In this document: in pieces, positions 60,979-64,000 of the stretch | How the letters are laid out: every line of letters starts with the position of its first letter | How positions within the stretch are numbered: position 1 is the stretch's first letter | Assembly (NCBI RefSeq): GCF_014636315.1 | Contig: NZ_BMED01000005.1 | Location: 248,001 to 312,000, forward strand | Direction: 5' to 3' | Source of the DNA: Parundibacterium terreum | GTDB lineage: Bacteria; Pseudomonadota; Gammaproteobacteria; Burkholderiales; Burkholderiaceae_D | DNA length: 64,000 bases | Position numbers and translations under genes: made by a program | The notes under the pieces: generated by a model | Seen by the model: the letters and a program-made list of their open reading frames with translations, nothing else | What the model was told of the DNA's origin: nothing | Databases searched by the model: none

Positions 60979-61725
60979 ATGAAAAGTAAAATGATTTTCG
61001 GCTTCCACGCCGTGACTTCCCGTATTCGCCATGAAGCTTCATCGGTTGAAGAGATTTATGTCGATTCCGGCCGCGTGGATGGCCGTATGCAGGAACTGCT
61101 GCATGCGGCGAAGGCTGCTGGTGTACGCATCATCCAGGCGGACGACCAGCGCCTGTCGAACATCGTCGGTACGCGCCGCCACCAGGGTGTGGTAGCCAAG
61201 GCGGGTGAGTTGTCGCTGGCGCGCAATCTGGACGAACTGCTGGATGCCATCGAAGGCCCTCCGTTGCTGCTGGTGCTGGACGGCATTACCGATCCGCACA
61301 ACCTGGGCGCCTGCCTGCGGGTTGCTGACGGCGCCGGTGCGCATGCGGTCATTGCGCCGAAGGACAGGGCAGTGGGCTTGAATGCCACTGCCGCCAAGGT
61401 AGCCAGTGGTGCTGCTGAAACAGTACCGTATATCACGGTGACCAATCTGGCGCGCACGCTGCGTGAACTGAAAGAGCGCGACATTTTGCTGGTCGGCACT
61501 ACCGACGAAGTGGAAAAAAATATCTATGACGTCGATTTCACCGGCGTTGGCGGCAGCGCACTGGTGATGGGCTCTGAAGGCGAGGGCATGCGCCGCCTGA
61601 CGCGCGAAACCTGCGATCTGCTGGTCAGCGTCCCTATGTTCGGTTCAGTTGAAAGCCTTAACGTTTCTGTTGCTTCCGGCGTCTGTCTGTATGAAGCGCG
61701 CAGGCAGCGTCTGCCACGTCCATAA
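60979..61725 (+). CDS. rlmB: 23S rRNA (guanosine-2251-2'-O)-methyltransferase RlmB
   Basis: A 248-residue SPOUT methyltransferase. The N-terminal substrate-binding domain begins IFGFHAVTSRI; the catalytic domain has LVLDGITDPHNLGACLRVADGAGAHAVI, ALVMGSEGEGMRRL and the C-terminal VPMFGSVESLNVSVASGVCLYEA. The knot motifs are complete. It follows rnr, as in E. coli. Confidence 0.96.
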   Translation: MKSKMIFGFHAVTSRIRHEASSVEEIYVDSGRVDGRMQELLHAAKAAGVRIIQADDQRLSNIVGTRRHQGVVAKAGELSLARNLDELLDAIEGPPLLLVLDGITDPHNLGACLRVADGAGAHAVIAPKDRAVGLNATAAKVASGAAETVPYITVTNLARTLRELKERDILLVGTTDEVEKNIYDVDFTGVGGSALVMGSEGEGMRRLTRETCDLLVSVPMFGSVESLNVSVASGVCLYEARRQRLPRP

Positions 61726-61856
61726 TTAGATAGCCGCCCTTGGCCTGCGCATCAAGCGCGGGCCGGTTTTGGCACGGTTTTGGTATATTCGGGCGCGCCA
61801 GCAAGCTTTCCGCGAACGCGCTAATATGCTTGTCCGATTTTCTCATTTCTATTTCC

Positions 61857-62603
61857 ATGTTCAGCCGTTTGCGTGACGATATAGCCAGCATCATCCAGCG
61901 AGATCCTGCCGCCCGTAATGCCTGGGAGGTTGTGACCTGTTACCCTGGCTTCCACGCAATCATGATGCACCGCTGGGCCAACTGGTACTGGAGGCACGGC
62001 TTTAAATGGCTGGGCCGCTTTGTGTCGCATCTGGCACGGGTGTTTACCGGCATAGAGATACATCCGGGTGCCACGATAGGGCGCAGGGTATTTATCGACC
62101 ACGGCTTTGGCGTGGTTATTGGTGAAACCGCTGAAATCGGCAATGATTGCACCATCTATCAGGGCGTGACGTTGGGCGGCACCTCGCTGTCCAAGGGCGC
62201 CAAGCGCCATCCTACCCTGGAAGAGGGTGTCATCGTTGGTGCCGGGGCCAAGGTGCTGGGTGGGTTCACGATAGGGGCGGGTGCCAAGATAGGCTCCAAC
62301 TCGGTCGTGGTCAAGCCTGTGCCTGCCGGAGCCACTGCGGTCGGCAATCCGGCCCATGTAGTGAAAAAAGAGGCCGCTGCCGCCGATGGCAGTCCTGCTC
62401 AGTTATTTACCGCCTACGGCGTGACCGCCAATGGCGACGACCCGGTTTCCAAGGTCTTGCATAAGCTGATAGACCATGCAGCGGCACAGCAGGAGCAGAT
62501 AGAAAAATTGAGCGCTGCGTTGTCGGCTGCAGGCATAGTCTGTGATGCCAAGGCGAAAGCCGGCACGCTGGATCCTGATCAAATCAATAGCCTGGTAGAT
62601 TAA
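61857..62603 (+). CDS. cysE: Serine O-acetyltransferase
   Basis: The ATG at 61857 gives 248 residues; the frame runs further upstream but has no better start. The enzyme makes O-acetylserine, the first step of cysteine synthesis. The short N-terminus (EpsC type) and left-handed beta-helix hexapeptide repeats are visible (GIEIHPGATIGRRVFIDHGFGVVIGETAEIGNDCTIYQGVTLGGTS). A His in DHGFG is the catalytic base. It follows rlmB and is convergent with lpxH. Confidence 0.94.
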   Translation: MFSRLRDDIASIIQRDPAARNAWEVVTCYPGFHAIMMHRWANWYWRHGFKWLGRFVSHLARVFTGIEIHPGATIGRRVFIDHGFGVVIGETAEIGNDCTIYQGVTLGGTSLSKGAKRHPTLEEGVIVGAGAKVLGGFTIGAGAKIGSNSVVVKPVPAGATAVGNPAHVVKKEAAAADGSPAQLFTAYGVTANGDDPVSKVLHKLIDHAAAQQEQIEKLSAALSAAGIVCDAKAKAGTLDPDQINSLVD

Positions 62604-62628
62604 GCCAGGCTTCCAGTGCCGGCAGGCC

Positions 62629-63420
62629 CTAGTTCTGTGCTGTGACGGCCTTGCCGTCCAGTGCGTGCCTGACTATGTCGCCGTTGTCATAGATGGCCAG
62701 CCAGCCGCCGCGCTGGGACTCGCTATCGCATTCCCAGTCCGGTAGCACGTAGCGTTGCAGGCCGTCAGGATATTGATGCAGGGCAGGTCTGTGAGTGTGC
62801 CCGTGTATCATGATCTGCACCTTGCTATCCGCAAATAGTTTTGCGATGGCCGCTTGATTGACATCCATGATGGCAACTGTTTTTTCTTTTTGCTCGGTCT
62901 TGCTATCCTTGCGCAAGCCCTCAATGATGGCCTTGCGTTGCGCCAGGGGCATAGACAGGAAGTCCGACTGCCACTTGGCCTGCCTGACCTGGGCGCGAAA
63001 CGCCATGTAAGCTGCATCATCAGTGCACTGTGCATCGCCATGCGTGATGACGATCTGCTGGCCTGCAATGCCGATAACGCTAGGGTCTTCCAGCAGGTGC
63101 GCACCGGTTGCTGCAGCAAAATCTTTCCCGATCAGAAAATCGCGGTTGCCCGCAATCCAGAACACTTCGGTGCCCGCATCGCTGACGGCGCGTATCGCGT
63201 CGACGACCTGCTGATTGTATGGCGTGGAAATATCGTCGTCTCCAGCCCAGTATTCAAACAAGTCCCCCAGCAAATAGAGCTGCTCGGCTTGTCTGGCCTG
63301 CTGCAGGAAGGCAAAAAAAGCATCGGTCGTTGCCGGTAATGACGGCGTCAAATGGATGTCTGAAGCAAAAAGCGCAACCAGTTTCGGTTGCGCTTTTGCT
63401 TGATTGGGCAGGGTATGCAC
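62629..63420 (-). CDS. lpxH: UDP-2,3-diacylglucosamine diphosphatase LpxH
   Basis: A 263-residue metallophosphoesterase of lipid A synthesis. Metal ligands are in FASDIHL (Asp, His), LLGDLFEYW, GNRDF, ITHGD and HGHTHRP. The length is about 20 residues more than E. coli LpxH. It is on the minus strand downstream of ppiB, with 27 bases between, and probably forms an operon with it. Confidence 0.95.
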   Translation of the reverse strand: MHTLPNQAKAQPKLVALFASDIHLTPSLPATTDAFFAFLQQARQAEQLYLLGDLFEYWAGDDDISTPYNQQVVDAIRAVSDAGTEVFWIAGNRDFLIGKDFAAATGAHLLEDPSVIGIAGQQIVITHGDAQCTDDAAYMAFRAQVRQAKWQSDFLSMPLAQRKAIIEGLRKDSKTEQKEKTVAIMDVNQAAIAKLFADSKVQIMIHGHTHRPALHQYPDGLQRYVLPDWECDSESQRGGWLAIYDNGDIVRHALDGKAVTAQN

Positions 63421-63447
63421 TATCTCGGTATCAAAGATGCCTGATGC

Positions 63448-63936
63448 TTATACTACTTCTGCTTTTTCGATGACGACGTTTTCAACTGGCACATCTTGGA
63501 ACATGCCGGTGCGTGTCGTTTTAACTGCCTTGATCTTGTCTACAACATCGGTACCTTCAGTCACGGTGCCGAATACGCAGTAGCCCCAGCCGTCCTGGCC
63601 TGGGTAGTCCAGGAAGCTATTGTTCTGGGTGTTGATGAAGAATTGTGCGCTGGCAGAATGCGGATCGCCGGTGCGTGCCATTGCCAGTGTGTAACGGGCA
63701 TTTTTCAGGCCGTTCTTGGCTTCGTTTTCGATAGGCGCATTGGTTGCTTTTTGTTTCATGCCTGGCTCGAAACCGCCGCCCTGGATCATGAAGCCATCGA
63801 TAACGCGATGGAAAATGGTGCCGTTGTAGTGACCGGACTCTACATAGGCCAGAAAGTTTTCCACGGTTTTAGGCGCTTTTTCAGCGTCCAGTTCGATTTT
63901 GATGTTTCCGTGGTTGGTGGTCAGGATAACGGCCAT
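63448..63936 (-). CDS. ppiB: Cyclophilin-type peptidyl-prolyl cis-trans isomerase
   Basis: A 162-residue cytoplasmic cyclophilin without signal peptide (ILTTNHGNIKIELD). Active-site motifs are FHRVIDGFMIQGGGF, SASAQFFINTQNNSFLD and GYCVFGTVTEGTDVVDKI. It would aid protein folding. It is the first gene of the ppiB-lpxH pair; the 64 bases beyond it to the window end show no gene. Confidence 0.95.
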   Translation of the reverse strand: MAVILTTNHGNIKIELDAEKAPKTVENFLAYVESGHYNGTIFHRVIDGFMIQGGGFEPGMKQKATNAPIENEAKNGLKNARYTLAMARTGDPHSASAQFFINTQNNSFLDYPGQDGWGYCVFGTVTEGTDVVDKIKAVKTTRTGMFQDVPVENVVIEKAEVV

Positions 63937-64000
63937 GATATGTGTCCTTCAGAGTTAATGAGCTAAATAAGCTAAACGAATTGAATTCGAAGTGAATTGT

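Overview
The window looks like chromosomal DNA of a betaproteobacterium, most probably order Burkholderiales, family Oxalobacteraceae (Herminiimonas- or Janthinobacterium-like). This is an inference from gene order (surE-pcm-nlpD-rpoS; rlmN-pilF-rodZ-ispG-hisS-yfgM-bamB-der-hfq-hflX-hflK-hflC-hisZ-purA; rnr-rlmB-cysE-lpxH-ppiB), a complete type II secretion cluster, and moderate GC content. Nothing in the window looks like a prophage, integrative element, CRISPR array or intact insertion sequence.

Layout. 1-2.3 kb: two minus-strand ABC exporter genes, the permease running off the left edge. 2.5-2.63 kb: the 4.5S SRP RNA. 2.8-8.9 kb: an accessory stretch with a secreted Cache protein, a LysR regulator divergent from an MDR-type oxidoreductase, a PEP-CTERM surface protein, and an AidB-type acyl-CoA dehydrogenase divergent from a TetR regulator. 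8.9-12.4 kb: dnaX-ybaB-recR. 12.5-19.1 kb: metabolic accessory genes (CoA transferase, an ABC importer pair without a permease, MarC, DUF1289, a molybdopterin oxidoreductase large subunit). 19.3-30.7 kb: a type II secretion operon in the order G-H-I-J-K-L-M-N-D-E-F-C. 30.7-34.2 kb: a uracil-DNA glycosylase-fold protein with a changed active site, an HD-GYP protein and a quinone oxidoreductase. 34.3-39.7 kb: surE-pcm-nlpD-rpoS and rlmD. 39.8-57.6 kb: mainly housekeeping genes, including isoprenoid synthesis, tRNA charging, outer-membrane assembly, ribosome assembly, Hfq, HflX/K/C, hisZ and purA. 57.6-58.3 kb: two tandem tRNA-Leu(CAG) genes on the minus strand, each with its own promoter and terminator. 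58.3-64 kb: rnr-rlmB-cysE facing lpxH and ppiB.

How it fits together. Most of the second half is a dense plus-strand array for RNA processing, translation quality control and envelope biogenesis. The T2SS operon should make a complete secretion machine except for the prepilin peptidase, which must be encoded elsewhere.

I did not find a convincing new multi-gene system. The best leads are the Ung-fold protein that keeps uracil-pocket residues but lacks the catalytic Asp, an imperfect palindrome that resembles a mobile-element relic, short tandem repeats ahead of ybaB and the HD-GYP gene, an ABC importer lacking its permease, and a duplicated tRNA-Leu whose copies differ by a compensatory base-pair change. 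No database search was run; family names rest on recognised motifs and known gene orders.
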